64,000 nt of DNA from positions 310,001 through 374,000 of the forward strand of contig CALYLX010000112.1 of the NCBI GenBank assembly GCA_944990035.1. The letters are read 5' to 3'. The notes under the pieces were generated by a model. The model did no database searches. It was not told the DNA's origin and worked only from the letters and a program-made list of their open reading frames with translations. Shown here piece after piece: positions 11,586 to 24,300 of this stretch. A program made the translations under genes and the position numbers. This DNA comes from Clitopilus passeckerianus. Lineage: Eukaryota; Basidiomycota; Agaricomycetes; Agaricales; Entolomataceae. Position 1 is the first letter of the stretch. Every line of letters starts with the position of its first letter.

Positions 11586-12844
11586 ATGTCTGCCTCTACT
11601 CTAGAAAAACTTTCATCCAACAAGGCTTTCGAAGGAGAATTGAGCAAGTATAAGTACAAGGTTCGCCTTACTCCACTTGGTCCATGACCCGACCTAGGCT
11701 GATCATTCTGGATTTCAAAATATCCTCATTGCTTTTTGCGGTCATCGATGATTCGCGGCGATATCACCTTCAGTCCGAAGTACTCGGTGGCCTATACACG
11801 AATTTCAACCTCTACTTGCCACCAAATGCACAGAAAGGAAAAGTGCCCGTTCTGGTTTACCTTGCCGGTCTGACATGCACCGAAGACAATGGGTTTGTCA
11901 ACCGCGCAAAGTCATTTTAACTTCCTTCCGTTGACCAACCCCTACAGAGCACAGAAAGGTGGATTTCTGGGTGTGGCATCCGCCCAGGGAATTGCCCTGC
12001 TCTTCCCAGATACCTCGCCGCGAGGTGCAGGCATAGAAGGTGAAGATAAGGATTGGGATTTCGGCATTGGGGCAGGCTTTTACCTCAATGCTACCAACCC
12101 AAAATACGAGAAAAACTACAACATGAAGGATCTCGTTACCACCGAACTTCCAAAGGTGTTGGAGGAGGCTGGATTGCCGTTGGTATGATCACATTTCTTT
12201 CATTCTTCCCAGCCAGTAAACACCCATTCGAACAGGACCTCAAACGCCAATCCATCTTTGGCCATAGCATGGGGGGACATGGCGCTCTCACGTTATACCT
12301 GGCCTCCAAAAATAAACAGTACCGCTCCGTTTCCGCTTTTGCACCAATCGCTAATCCGACAAAATGTCCATGGGGCGGGAAAGCTTTCAATGGATACCTA
12401 AAAGGAGACATAGAGGAAGCCATCAGTCAATACGACGCCACGGAACTCATCAAAGGAACCAGGAACCAGTTCATATCCTCGTGGACTATGTAAGAGCCCA
12501 AAGCAAAACCCGTGGTTTCTGTACTGAACGGCAGGTGATAGGGCACTGGCGATAATTTCTACAAGCAAGGGCAGCTCCTTCCTGAAAACTTCCTGAAAGC
12601 TGCACGCGACGCTGGTCATGATGAATTTCAAGTGAGAGTGCGGAGTCAGGAAGGATACGATCACAGCTATTTCTTTGTGCGTTGCGCTAGCTGACTTTGC
12701 CTTTGGAATGGACTCAATTTCTTTATTTTTAGATTTCCACTTTCGCTTCGGATCACATCTGCTGTGAGTTCCTTTCCTTTCCATTCTTGTCAAGCTAACG
12801 TATTCACGACACGGTCAGTCCACGCGAACTTCCTGAAGGCTTAG
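11586..12844 (+). CDS. S-formylglutathione hydrolase (esterase D family), one apparent frameshift
   Basis: This enzyme hydrolyses S-formylglutathione to formate and glutathione, the second step of glutathione-dependent formaldehyde detoxification, in the cytosol. Exons read [18 protein letters not shown] (start 11586) and [17 protein letters not shown], then [15 protein letters not shown], then [23 protein letters not shown]. The nucleophile elbow GHSMGGHGA (about 12260) follows, then [18 protein letters not shown] with the catalytic Asp, and [11 protein letters not shown] with the catalytic His. The last exon gives FHANFLKA. Introns are at 11661-11773, 11893-11947, 12183-12235 and about 12490-12541, with two more near the 3' end. 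The catalytic triad is complete. One base is missing at about 12455-12468 between IKGTR and PVHILVDY, most likely a sequencing error because both sides are well conserved. The length of about 285 residues fits the family. Confidence 0.88.
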
Positions 12845-12923
12845 ATCAGAGCATTGAACAGTCCCAAACGTGGAAATATGCCAATGTATTAGTAGCAGGA
12901 ACATGGGAAAGACTCGATTTCAT

Positions 12924-15056
12924 CTAATTGCTGATCCCGAGTATTCGATGATCATAGACTGCTTCAAGATCCTCGATTTCACTATCGATCCACTGGCTCT
13001 GCATGGCTGACTGGGCCGTACCGCGAAGTCGTGGATCACGAGTAAGCAATTTCTCGACTAACGCCCTTGCTATCAAAACGGTCAAGACGTCACCGGTTTC
13101 AGGCGGGCGGGAAGAAGGGATAGCTCTTCACGCACCATCTTCAAGGTCATGCCAGGGATATCGGTTCATGTCGGGCATACCAAGTATGATTCTGGACTTG
13201 AGTTTGGCTTCCGTTTGTAAGTAGCATTGTGAGGGACATTGAGAGCTCTGAAGAGATCGAGCCTCCGAGGCATGCGAAAGCCAGGCCCCAGAAGATATTG
13301 GCGATGGTCCGAAATCGAAGGGGTGGCCACCGCTGTGAGGATCAGTGTCTCCTGCATTCCAGAATACTCAGAGTAGTTTGAGCCTACGAAAGCATTATGA
13401 ACAGAATAACTCCAGCACTCCAGCAATCAGCGGGCATGCTTGCTTTAGCGTCAGCTCCGATTTGGGACATTCAAGCGCCAAAAAGTCACCCAACGTAGCC
13501 CAAGTCCTTTGTATCTAGAGCCAAGATCCCCTCCGGCGGCAGGTATGAAACAGTTCCACAGACGTTCAAGGTTTCTTGATATGCGTCTGGGCGTGCTAGT
13601 CCAAAATCGGCCAGTTGAATGCGAGGATAAGAGCCTGGCGTAAAAAGCAGGATGTTCTCCGGCTGGGAACCATTATAAACGAAGTATTGTCACAGAGTAG
13701 AAACGTACTTTAATATCTTGATGGAAAGAGTCAATGAAGAACAGAACCGACAGTTGGAAAACAGCTACCTCTATGAGAGATCATATGTTCATGCAGATAA
13801 CATAGGGCCTTCAGCAGTTGGAACATGATGTACTTCGCCTCGGCTTCGAGTAGCCGATTGCAAGTCTTCGAGTGACTGGTGATATAAGTGAACAAGTCAC
13901 CCCCTGCACAGAGCTGAAGGAAAATATGTCTACAAAGAAATATCAGCCCACGAGAGGTGTGGGGATGCACGCCATATTACTCACATGAAGCCATTTGTCT
14001 GTTCGGCGCCATAGATTCGGTTTATGTTTGGCTTCAATTTGCAGAGGTGTCAGAGATCATCGAGAATGTCTCCCAAGTACAACGTACATGTCGGACCTGC
14101 ATTAGAATGCGGACTTCCTTCATGACCGATTGCATCTCACTATCCCTTTTGATCCTGATGCTTTTGCACGCGACTTGACGGTACTTAGAAGGATCAACGG
14201 CAAGATGAACGGTCGCAAAAGAACCGCTACCGAGGAGATGTGAAGCCACTTGATACTTGCCGATACGCTAGCCAAAGATAAACGTCACGGATCTGCTGAA
14301 ACGAATAGACGAACCTTGACTCGTGAAGCAACTGAGTTAGCCGGTGGTGTTGGATCAAAAATAGTGGCTTTGTGTCGGGGTTCCTTCCAAAGGTGTATAC
14401 ATATAAAGGCTGTTGATGATGGGTCAGAACATGCTAGTGGTCAAATAGCATGAACATTCACTAGTCGCGTCAGGAAGGCCTAATACATCCCCGTCCATGA
14501 GAATAATGGAGTTTTTGCGGATTTTCTGCCCATTCAGATATATGCCATTCCTTGAAAGGTCCTGCATGCACTGACGTGTTAAACCCACCAGTGTATTCCA
14601 TGAGAATCTCACCTGACAAGACACAATGACACCGCCATTGGGTGAGCGAACACTGATGTATTGTCACTAAGATCGAATACAGCCAACGATTTCCAGAAAG
14701 CTTACGCATATAGCTTGCAGTGCACACTGGAGATCGTGCCCTCCGTTAATATGTAGGAACTATCCTCGAGAAGCAAATGAGTTAGTCGGCAGAGAAGGCA
14801 TCAGGGCGTCAGTCACCACAAAGCTGCATCTCTGCCGATTGTCGCCGGGCTAGTGAGACTAAGGACAATCGCTTGAAGACTTTTAGAAAGCGTGGGAGGC
14901 AACTTGAATGAGTCTACCTTCTTTGCGGCCTCCTCTGGATGTGATCAGTTTCGCGCATATATCTGGGGATTTTTGACAAGAGCGGTCTTCTGGACTGCTG
15001 GCCCGACCCAGATGGCCAGAGTCATCCCTTTGGCCAGCGGAATCGCTTTTGGTCAT
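12924..15056 (-). CDS. FHA-domain Ser/Thr protein kinase (Chk2/Rad53/Cds1-like)
   Basis: The N-terminal FHA domain (phosphothreonine binding; GTISSVHCKLYA, then DLSRNGIYLNGQKI) is followed by a complete protein kinase domain. That order is typical of the Chk2/Rad53/Cds1/Dun1 DNA-damage kinases. The kinase shows the Gly loop LLGSGSFATVHLA, the catalytic Lys in VACKSIRI, CAGGDLFTYI, the catalytic loop HRDIKPEN split by two introns, DFG in LADFGLARP, CGTVSYLPPE and MPADCWSAGVILF. The ATG is taken at 15054-15056 (MTKSDSAG). The stop is at 12924-12926 after DLEAVYDHRILGISN. The gene is intron-dense and includes an 8-nt microexon at 13709-13716 that encodes part of the D-I-K of the catalytic loop. 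All catalytic residues are present, so it should be an active kinase. Assignment to Chk2 rather than another FHA kinase is an inference from domain order. Confidence 0.82.
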
Positions 15057-15277
15057 AGGTAGCAAGACAATTTAGAAATTGATGTTCAAGGCGAGTGGTA
15101 GTTTAGGGTAGAGCAAAGAGACGTTCAAAGAGCATCACCCATTAAACGCTGAATGTTCAGGCAAGTCACGCTCGGATATCACCGTGTGATAGATGGCACG
15201 GAATCTAAATTCAACAGACAACAACTGGACATTCAAGTTAGCTAATAAATCCTACGTATATACAGAAATTGCTCTTG

Positions 15278-17611
15278 CTAGTCATATCCTTTCCCGCTAC
15301 GTTGTTTCTCCCGTTTCATCTTTTTGTGATGTTTCTTTCCGGGCGCTATCAAAGCGCCAGCCTGCTGTCCATTCAGCGTAGTCCCGTCGTTTGCTACGGC
15401 TCGTTGATGAGGATATAGCTTGGTTCTTGAGTAAGACTTGTGAGACCCTGCAACGAATGCTCGAGGAGATAGAGAAGAGTCCCCAAAAAAGCATGATCGA
15501 GGGCTTGGGTCTTGAGGCCGTCACCTCCAACATTGGGAGCTGAGCCCCTGTTTGCAGGAACGAATGTATCTGCGTCTTTTCCAACTCGGGTGGTGGGTGC
15601 TCGTTTCTTGTGCATCACACGACGCAGCGAAATCTCGTGCGTTTGACTGTTGAAGTCGTCATCGGGTATCCCGGGAGGTGGGTGACAGAATAACAGTTTG
15701 CCATTCACATAATCCTTGAGGACGTAACGTGCCGATCGAGCCTCGTCAGGATTTCCTTGACTGCTTCGCATGAAGCCTCGAGCAACTGAGTAGATGAGCC
15801 AATGTTAGCTACGGAACCCCAATTTCATGAAGTATAATTCTCTTACTGGCATGAGCAATCAAGAAATTTTCGGCCGTGACCTGCCCATTTCCGCCTTCAC
15901 CAGCTCCAGATACCTTGACGGTAACACCGTATGTTGCTTCGAGGACCTGCCTGGGTATGCGCCTCGCAAGGAGCGTCACTGGTCCGGTGTATTCCCTCAT
16001 CTGATCGATGGGTAACACACCATCGCAGACCAGATCGGCCTTTGTTGTTGCGAATTGCGGGAAAACAAGACCGGGACAATCACATAACACGATGGAGTCT
16101 GACAGGTGGATGGTCTGGAAATGTTTGGTCTTGCCAGGCGTTGAGGAGACGCTGACTTTCTTCTCGCCAAGCAACGAATTGATCGTGCTCGATTTGCCAA
16201 CGTTAGGGTATCCAACCAGACCAACAACCAGTCTCGTTGGATGTTGCCCCACAGAGTCCATGAACTCTAGAGGAAAACAACTCATGGTTAGAATAAAAAC
16301 TCGAAGGTCTCAATATACACTAACCTGACAAGTCGGGCGCCATCTGCAGGAACCATCTCTCCAGCTCTAAGACCGAACGGATTCGAATCCTGTCATCGTT
16401 GTTGATTTCGTCGTCTTCCTCTGCAGAGAAATAGTTCTCCTCTTCTGAGGACGCATCTGACTCCGCTTCCGAATCTATTCCATTCACATCGTCTTCATCT
16501 TCTTGATCTGGAGTGTCATCACTTTCCTCCTCTGAGTTCTCTGTCACTTCAGCTGCACGTTCAGCCGCAAGCCTTCTTGCTTCCTGCTGAGCCACCGCGT
16601 TTGCGGCGGAGAAGAAACTGAATTTCACGCCAGTCGATTCGAAGTAGTCTGCCCACTGTGAGCTAGATTTGTTTTAGCGCACGACGGGATAAAATGTGTG
16701 ATCTGACATACCGTTGCTTCGGAGTCAACAGATCAGCCTTGTTTATGAGTAGTAGACCTCTCCGCTTCCCCTTTCCAGTACCGGCCTCCCCTTCTGAACC
16801 TTCAACGTCCTGAACATACTTCTCCAAGTCTTCACATCGGAAACGCAGAGGATTTCGGGCATCGACAATTTGCACGACAAGGTGTGATCGTTCAAGGACT
16901 CTCCATAACTGCCTCCAGACTTCAATATTTCGCTCAAACGGTGTGAGGAGGAAGTCTTCCTCTTCTTGAAGCCTTATTCGAGGTCATCATTCAGCGGCGA
17001 TGTCCAATGGAGGATACGTACTGAGCAAGACCCCTTCTCCAATCCAAAAAAGTCGTTTTTCCTGCTTGTCCACTTCAGTAGGTGTCATTGATTTCGTCCA
17101 CGGTGGCCTTCGGGGGACTCGAAGTCTCTGTTTGTTAGCTTCCTGTTTTTTTAAAGCTTTTTTCTCCTCCTGTTCAGACAATAGATACGGATTCTGAGCT
17201 GAATTCGTGGATTGTTGTATGATCTTGACATTCCTCTTCTCTTGTAATCGAAGAGAGTTTAGTTCATTGGCTGTAGGCTTCATATTGAACCTCACCAGCC
17301 GTGAAATCAGTCTCTGCTAACTGGGCAGTGCTGAAAAACTCATCCAAATCTCGTTGTTGAGTCACAGACTTGAGTCGTTCTGATGAGGGCAGGTCCGTTG
17401 AATACTGATACTTTCAGATGAAGAATGCATAAGAGAAATATGTGATCGCTTACATTGCCAGAATCATGTTGTCGCTGGGCGTCCTTGACCTTTCGGTTTA
17501 TAATCGCTCTTCCTAGTCCACTTGGATTTGGATTCCTGCCCTTGGAAGGTGCCTTTTCGAGTCTACAAGTCAACATTTATGTTTCGAGGTACCAATTTGC
17601 ATTTTTACCAT
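15278..17611 (-). CDS. LSG1: Large-subunit GTPase 1 (LSG1), circularly permuted GTPase
   Basis: LSG1 is the cytoplasmic GTPase that releases the export adaptor NMD3 from pre-60S ribosomes. The GTPase motifs occur in permuted order, as expected: ARNPLRFRCEDLEKYV and LLINKADLLTPKQR (G4) come first, then an acidic insert, then G1 GYPNVGKSS and G3 DCPGLVFP. The N-terminus joins an ATG at 17609-17611 by an intron to APSKGRNPNPSGLGRAIINRK. The C-terminus is Lys/His-rich (GKKHHKKMKREKQRSGK) and ends at 15278. A frame break in a T5 run at 17056-17060 (A5 on the coding strand) interrupts the conserved segment TTFLDWRRGLAQ; one more base restores it, so it is probably a sequencing error. About 220 bp separate it from the kinase gene on the same strand. 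Confidence 0.92.
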
Positions 17612-17943
17612 AGGAATAAGTTTCTCGTATGAGCAAGCACGAGGAAAGTGCGGATGTGGTGCAGACTCGGAGGCTGAGAGAATCTATGACTAAACTGATT
17701 ACACTCTTTTTCATCGGTAGCGATCACAGCTCGGGGTTATCTTATCTCAAAATCTTATCTTCGGCTGCTCTCAAAGAGTGAGGGCATGTTTTTTATTCAT
17801 TTGAACGGCAGAACACCGCAATCCATTGAATTTCAAAGGTGATCTGTTGAATTCTGCTTCTGCTTGCTCTAATATTGGCACACATTTTGCATGGTAAACG
17901 ACGGTATTTATATGGATAATATTCTACCGCTTGATTTGTTTCC
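17612..17943. other. Upstream of LSG1 and 3' flank of endoglucanase gene
   Basis: This 332-bp region holds the LSG1 promoter and the 3' untranslated region of the neighbouring endoglucanase gene, both on the minus strand. No gene or repeat was recognised. Confidence 0.4.
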
Positions 17944-19830
17944 TTACTGGCTTGGAAGATTGGGGCGGACTGCCAGGCTAGCATGAGTCATCTTATCTTC
18001 TGCGGGTAATGATGGTACTCACCAGCTTGGGTCCAGAGGGGTTGGTCAGATCCGTCAGCGTTAGGTGTGACAGTCAAGACGTATGTGGTATCAAATCCTC
18101 CGGCTGACCAAACGGCGAATCCCGCGAGGATATCAGAGTGGGCCTTGACGTAAGCAAGCTCTTGTTTGAAGCTAGATTCGATTGTGTCAGGGTGGTGATT
18201 ATCATAGATAAATTCAAGGAACATACAGGGGGATGCAAGAGGAAGTGTTTCCTCCGCCAGACTCGGAGAGGATAGCTTGACGGTTGCCGTTCGACTTGAG
18301 GTAGTTGTAGAGGGTGGTCAACACGTCGACGTTGTTCTGCGAGCGAAAAAATAGGACTGAGCAATTAGCCTAAATTAGCTAATACATAGACTCACGGTAG
18401 TACAGTCGGGATGGGTTCCGCTGTTGTCTGAGTCGAGGTACTTGTGGACTGTAGAAGATGGGAATTGGCATATATCAGGGATTACTTGGGAGTTCTTACC
18501 ATCAAAGATGAGCTTGCTTTTGCCTCCAGCGGGGTCAGTAACCTGCAAGAGTGCGGGACCTGCCTCAGTCGGGAAAGCCTGGGCGCTTGACCAGGAAGAA
18601 CCTGGACGAATCCGTAAGTACGAAAGGACATAGATAGGCCACTATTCCCGTTACCTGGCAGGAGGATGTAGTTGCTAGTAGCGCCAGCGGCACGGATGGC
18701 ATTGACAACAAGTTGGACGGTGCTGACCCAGGTTGACACAGATTGCAAATCGTGGGGCTCGTTCATGATGCCGAACTGAAAGACGATTAGCGTGGTGTCA
18801 ACCAAAAGTGGGGAGGCACCTACGATGACTTTCTGGTTGTTTGCATACTTCTTAGCAAGCTGCGACCAGAGGCTGGTGTATTGATCGTTGGAGGGCCCGC
18901 CCTGAGCAATGATTGCGCCGTTCCAACGTGCGTAGTTGTGCTGTATTGGCGTAAACGATGGGAGTCGTTATCTAAAGGGGTGAACTCACCAAGTCGAGGA
19001 TGACATATGGCTTAGTGGCAGAGTTGAGAGCAGTTTGGACCGTCTGGTCATAGCGGTTCAAGAAGTTCTGGTCGATAGAACCGCCCACGCTGGGTGTCAT
19101 CAACTGCCAGGCGAACGCTGGCGGGGTTTATGTCAGTCTTTTTTTTAGATGGGGTTGGTCGAGAGTAACACTTACGAATACGGAACAAGTTGACACCCTG
19201 AGAGGCGAAGTGGGAGAATTGGCCAGCGGGAGGGTCAACAATATTGTTCTTGAAGGAACCATCGGTAGCCTACGAAGACCGGAATTAGTCCATTCGATTT
19301 GGCTCACTACATTCCCATGCTGACTTACAACGGAGAAGTCGTACCCAGCCATGTTTACTCCTCCAAGGAAGGGAAGGCCACCGCTTGGTGGGGTGGGCGT
19401 GCCAGTGGGACCGGTGCTGGTAGTAGTCGTGGTCGGGCTGCTGCCAGGGAGGCACTGGGAGTAGTCTATACATCAAAGTCAACGTGAATGCCTGAGTTTG
19501 GCGAGGAGATGACCTACAGTCATTGAGTTTTGTGCAGGTCGAGCCAGAGACACAAGTTGTTCCGCCAGCTATGAAATTAGAGCCTCGTCAAAATCTGATA
19601 TGGTTCAACTTTGTATAGGTCTGCTTACACCAGCCGATACCGCCACCTGAAAGGTGTTTATCAGGTTATATGTATTACTGGAGAACGAAAAGAACTCACA
19701 CTGTGCGTAGAGCTGGTGTGCACCAAAGTAATAATTAGCACAAGGTGCATCAGCAAGAGCTTGAGACGATTACCGGTTGCTGAGCGAGGGCAACAGTAAT
19801 AACGGCGGCGACTACGAAAGTAGACTTCAT
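17944..19830 (-). CDS. Secreted endo-beta-1,4-glucanase, CBM1 + GH5
   Basis: This is an extracellular cellulase. A signal peptide (MKSTFVVAAVITVALA, start 19828-19830) precedes a fungal cellulose-binding CBM1 whose Cys pattern is visible (QCGGIGWAGGTTC, SGSTC, YSQCLPG). A Ser/Thr/Pro linker leads to the GH5 catalytic domain. The acid/base Glu lies in FGIMNEPHDL (about 18770) and the nucleophile Glu in AILSESGGGNTSS (about 18270). Other GH5 signatures are GVNLFRIPFAWQLMTP, YVILDLHNYARWNG and IFDVHKYLDSDNSGTH. The C-terminus AVRPNLPSQ follows a final intron and ends at 17944. The gene is interrupted by about ten short introns. The layout matches Trichoderma EGII-type subfamily 5 endoglucanases. 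All catalytic residues are intact. Expression is probably induced by cellulose, but no specific regulator site was identified. Confidence 0.9.
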
Positions 19831-19872
19831 TGTAAAGGAGCCAGGAGATAAGGTAGCACTACATTTGGGCAA

Positions 19873-19881
19873 CCTTTTATA
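19873..19881 (-). promoter_or_regulatory. TATA box of the endoglucanase gene
   Basis: On the minus strand the sequence reads TATAAAAGG, 43 nt before the endoglucanase ATG. A strong TATA element is usual for highly inducible fungal secreted-enzyme genes. Confidence 0.6.
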
Positions 19882-20188
19882 CAGAACTAGCTCGGAAAAA
19901 CAGCGGGTGAGCATCCGTGTGCCGTCAATGGGGTAGCATTGAGCAAAAGAATACGGGTTTGAGCAGTAAGTTTCGGGGAAATGACCTTGAGTAAGTTGCT
20001 ACGAGGTACTAGTCGAAATGATAGGAGACCGTATCAGGTGGTCAGCAGTGCAGGACGCGAGGTTGTCGATGATGGTCGCTCGGAGAAACCGAAATTAGAC
20101 TTGACGCGTCCTCCAGCCCCACGTGATGGTGCACTTTTGGGCAATTTCACACTCAGGTAGTCGGAATTGGGGCCGTTCTTCAACGGCC
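19882..20188. other. Divergent promoter region, endoglucanase / LYR gene
   Basis: About 307 bp separate the endoglucanase TATA element from the LYR gene ATG. A minus-strand frame of 99 codons over 20034-20333 overlaps the LYR coding exons and has no recognisable features. I see no separate gene. Confidence 0.35.
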
Positions 20189-21326
20189 ATGGCCAGTTCT
20201 TCCTTCGTGGCCACGTACAGATGCTATCTTCGACAAGTAAGAAGGCTGCCGATACCATACCTGAGGTTCGTTTCATCACTGTAGTGCACACTTCAATTTC
20301 CGACCATTGGTGTACAACAGGCAGTTTTATCAATTGAAAGCTGCCGATGACATCCGAACGGCTTCACTTTCCACGGATAAAAAACGAAGTAGGCGGTTTA
20401 AGCGTGTCAAACAGGTGCTTCGCAGCATTATGTATTGTTTGTAAACCTCCGAGCTAATGAAATGTAGGACCTTCGCCGGATGGAAGCTGCCAACAACGGA
20501 AGCAGTCAGGCATTCCAACATGTGCTTGAAGTCGCATATGGCCGAAAGGGAAAACTCAAGCGAGAACTGATGGAGGTTCGTCGTCTATTTTCTGCCCAGA
20601 CGTCACCATTAATGAAGCACCCTTCAAGCCACTTTTATCCGATCCCAAAGCCCCAGTTCCTCCGCGAATTATCCCCCAAGTGGAGAGGTCGCGTCCCCCT
20701 GCCTATTCTCCCGAAATGCGAGCTCTAGTCACGTCATCTGTGTCTTATCGTACCAAACCTCTCAGCCAGAAGTCCTTGGATAATCCGCCAACACTCCCCC
20801 ACGCGCTGATCCAACATCTGAGGAGGCGAGACTGCTCGGTCCTTTCCGCAAACGCCGTGAGGTTAACCTACGTTGGCGTTATTTCACGTCGGTCTGCGGT
20901 AGAACTGTACCCCCACTGAAGATCATTTGCGATTCCACGAGTGCGGAGACCAAACCTTTGTCGGCTTTGCATTTATGGGGAGAGGAGGTGCATAGCAATG
21001 TCGAGAGGCTTGTGAATCCTGCTGTTGCTAGGAAACCACTGACCCGTAGGGAAAGAGACAAGGAGAAGTCACCTCTTCCCCGAGTTGAAGGCGACGCTCG
21101 ACACCCTTCTCGCTGGTTACGGCGTCGATACCAAGAGTTGCTTGCATCAGTGCCTATTCTCAAGTACTCCCAGCCAAGTGGGGAGGAGACTCAGCCAAAA
21201 TGCTCAGTTACGGGCTCACTGGCCAGGATAATAAGGTCTGACCCTACATCTCCACATCTCATACAGGTGCTTGTTACTAGCGATGCCATGTGTTGGATAG
21301 AGCGTGGTCGACAACGATCAGAATGA
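20189..21326 (+). CDS. LYR-motif (Complex 1 LYR-like) protein with long C-terminal extension; frame broken
   Basis: LYR proteins are small mitochondrial adaptors for Fe-S delivery and for complex assembly. The first exon (ATG 20189) gives ATYRCYLRQVRRLP, a LYR-type motif, and is joined by introns at 20276-20320 and 20415-20467 to FYQLKAADDIRT, KKRSRRFKRVKQDLRRME and HVLEVAYGRKGKLKREL. This is the family helix pattern. A Pro-rich segment (SDPKAPVPPRIIPQVERSRPP) follows, then RREVNLRWRYFT and a C-terminal extension with ARHPSRWLRRRYQELL. Two single-base losses in C-runs, near 20618-20622 and at 20796-20800, are required to link the conserved pieces. They are either sequencing errors or signs of decay. 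The 3' end may carry one more intron near 21235-21268. Which LYR subfamily it belongs to is not clear to me. Confidence 0.6.
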
Positions 21327-21357
21327 TACGGAAGAAGTCCAATCGATTAATATTAAT

Positions 21358-24300
21358 CTACCCTTCTAATTCCAATCCATGAAGCTCGATTATATATATA
21401 CTATATTGACGATCTCTGGCATTAGCAACTCCACTCTCTCCTGCGCTGCTGTCTACCCCGCATTGCATGCTAAGCATGGTTTGATACTCCTCAAAGCTGA
21501 AAGACTGGCGTTCGCGCAGTCCTTTCAGCATTTCCTATTGGTAGTCGCTTGAGTTCTACGTATGGTAATGCGGTGGGATCACTTACCTGTGGCCCAAGGA
21601 AGTATAGCGAATAGTACTGCTTTGCTCTCTCAAACTCGGTGTTTTGCTGTTCGTTCCCGAGGGTTTTGATACTTTGCTGAAGAGCAAGAATATTGCGGAG
21701 AACTTTGTGAATGCCATGTGAAGATGGTACTCGCAATAACCGAGCGTTTAGTATGAGCATGTATTCCATCAGTTGACCAAGCCCCACGAAAACAAATCTA
21801 GTGAAAAAGGTGAGGTAGGCAAAGCGAAAAGCAGAGAGCAACCCACTGTCGGTCACGCTCCGGTAGATGTGTCGATATTGCACTATCGCATTGGATCAAC
21901 TCAGAGTTTAGATCGACCACATACGGATCGGGACCTCCTGGCTGGCAGTCGATGGCATAATCACCCTAATGAACGACAAGTGTTCAAAGGCTGTTCTAAG
22001 AATTAGACGGGTATTCAGACCTTTCGCATGGATGAATCTAGGTGGTAGATTGTTCGACATCGGATTTCGGTCCTGATCGTATTCAGTATGAGGTTAGATA
22101 ATTGTTCGTAAGTCTGCAATAAGGCCTGGAATCGCCTTTGATTCGTTCTTGAAATCAGAAAATGAAGAGGAATAATAGCTAGAGGGCACATACATTGACA
22201 TCTCCTTGGTAAGAGGTAATTTGAGCTCGTCTGAGGATAGAGAAGGTATGATATGTGGCGTGTATGGCGTTGCAGCCGTGAGGGGTTCCAGTGTTTGGGA
22301 TGTAGACGATGGCATGCTTTCATCTGGCCTCAGTTTTAGAGCATTCAAACATTCTGCAAACCAGGTCTAATAGCATGTCAACCGACGTGCCCTCATATCT
22401 AGCAGGATGAGCCTACCACACTGCGGTACAAAAGGGCAAGGGAGCTCAAACGATCCAGAGTGGCGATGAGGTCTTGACGATCAATGATATGCTGCCCAAG
22501 AAGCTGCAACTCTAGGTTTGTCTCTTGTTTGCAAAGTTGATTATGCTTTGCAGTGTCCAGTTCCTGCGTCCTGAGGTTAGCACGAGTTGTGAGGTGTAAA
22601 GAGTTTCCCCGTACTGGTGTGTTGAATAGCTCTGACTCGCACGTTGCGAGTTCAGATCTCTGAGCCCATTGTGCTGCAAGTGCCACCTTCGGCTCAAGCT
22701 CTGACTGCGGGCTTGGTATTGTAATGAGATCCTGGAATCTATCACTACACCTTTGGTAGAACTGGATGATCACGCTCAAAATCAATCGCGAGTAGTTCTC
22801 CTGGTGGAAAGGGCTTGTTCTCAGCATGGCACAGAGCGAGTTGATGAGCGCCATAAGCTGAGTGCTCGCCTTCATGACAACATTAGCAACCCCCAACGCA
22901 AGTGTATCACCCAACTTACCTTCAGCAAAGGTTCATGAGAGAGAAGAGCTGAAGAAGGATCGGCTTGGAAGGCTGCGGGTCCTTTGAGTACATCAGTTTA
23001 ACCAATGACTGGATCCTTTTACTGACTGACTCACCTGCCACTGCTTGGTGGAAGAGGTCCGACACCTTTTCTTCCAGTTGTGGCAAGTATACCTTGAGGA
23101 CAAATTCGTTGAGGATTGATTTCGAGGATAGTTCGAGCTCATGGACAGTGGGAAGAATGTCTTTAAGACGATGGAAGAATGCGAGCGTTGGTTGGACAAG
23201 CACAGTGACATTAAAGGCATCCGGGCGTATGATGAGTTTATGTTGCTGGTCCGATCCGAGTACGCGATCGTCGTTCCCTGCAAAGACGGCGCCTGACTGA
23301 ATCGATTCCCCTGCGGGCCAGCTACTAGCCCTGGAACAGTATCATTGAGAATTCGTGTCAAACCTTCTTCATGCGGCCTCAGAGCCTTGCTTGTGATCTT
23401 CGCGTTAGTGTCGGCAAATCGGAATACAGACTGGTCCCATCGATCAGAATAGCTCTGTGAAAAGTTGATTGAACCGACCTTGCTCTTATCCCGGATGAAT
23501 TTGCCATCGCGGAGAATTTCATTGATTGAGGAGATAGGATTTCGTCCAGATACTAGGCCCTGGTCTTCATCGGTTAAATAATCCCGTATCAGCGCTCGGA
23601 CCTGCAAATTTTGTACGATTGAGTGGCTGTGGAGATGGAGGTATGTATATGAAGCGTACCTCTGCATGAACGGGCTGCCACATTTCAGCCAGAGGAAAAA
23701 GAGAACCGGGCTTTGCCCCAGATGGATCTTTGAAATCCCGGCGCTGCAAGCAATTCGGTCATGATTTGCCTTTGATTTTCCCGTAGTCTGCTACTCACGG
23801 ATCCTACGCGGTTCGCAATCTCGGAGACAATTCTGAACCCTTGAGCGACAGCATCCAGTTTTGAATACAGAGTCCAGAATAAGTCTCTGAGTACTTGCTG
23901 CTCGTGGATCTTGGATGATGATTCTAGCGAGGCAAGACGGAGCGATGAGAACTTCAACAACATGCCCTTGGCGGGTATTCCCTGAGCGACAGCTTTCTCT
24001 GATGCTACAACGTCCAAGTCTTCCGTCTTCCCAGACTCGATGTTTCCAACTGAAAATGACCTTCTGCGGCCGTATTCAGCCCTCTCTTCTGCTTCGGATA
24101 TGGTGGATTCAACCAGTGAGAATATCTCACTTGGAATCCTCTGTGCTATAGTATCGAGAGCCGTACCAAGCCTACCAAGCACAGCAAGAGACTCTATTAG
24201 AGTTTCCATGTAAGCAAACGAGTCCGATTCAGGATTGACAGGTAAAGCATTGCTGGCAACGACAGCGGCAGGAGCTTGGGGTTGGGTACGGGGATTAACA

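Noticed and set aside
20034..20333. A 99-codon minus-strand frame between the endoglucanase and LYR genes
   Set aside because: It overlaps the first LYR exons on the other strand and shows no motif.
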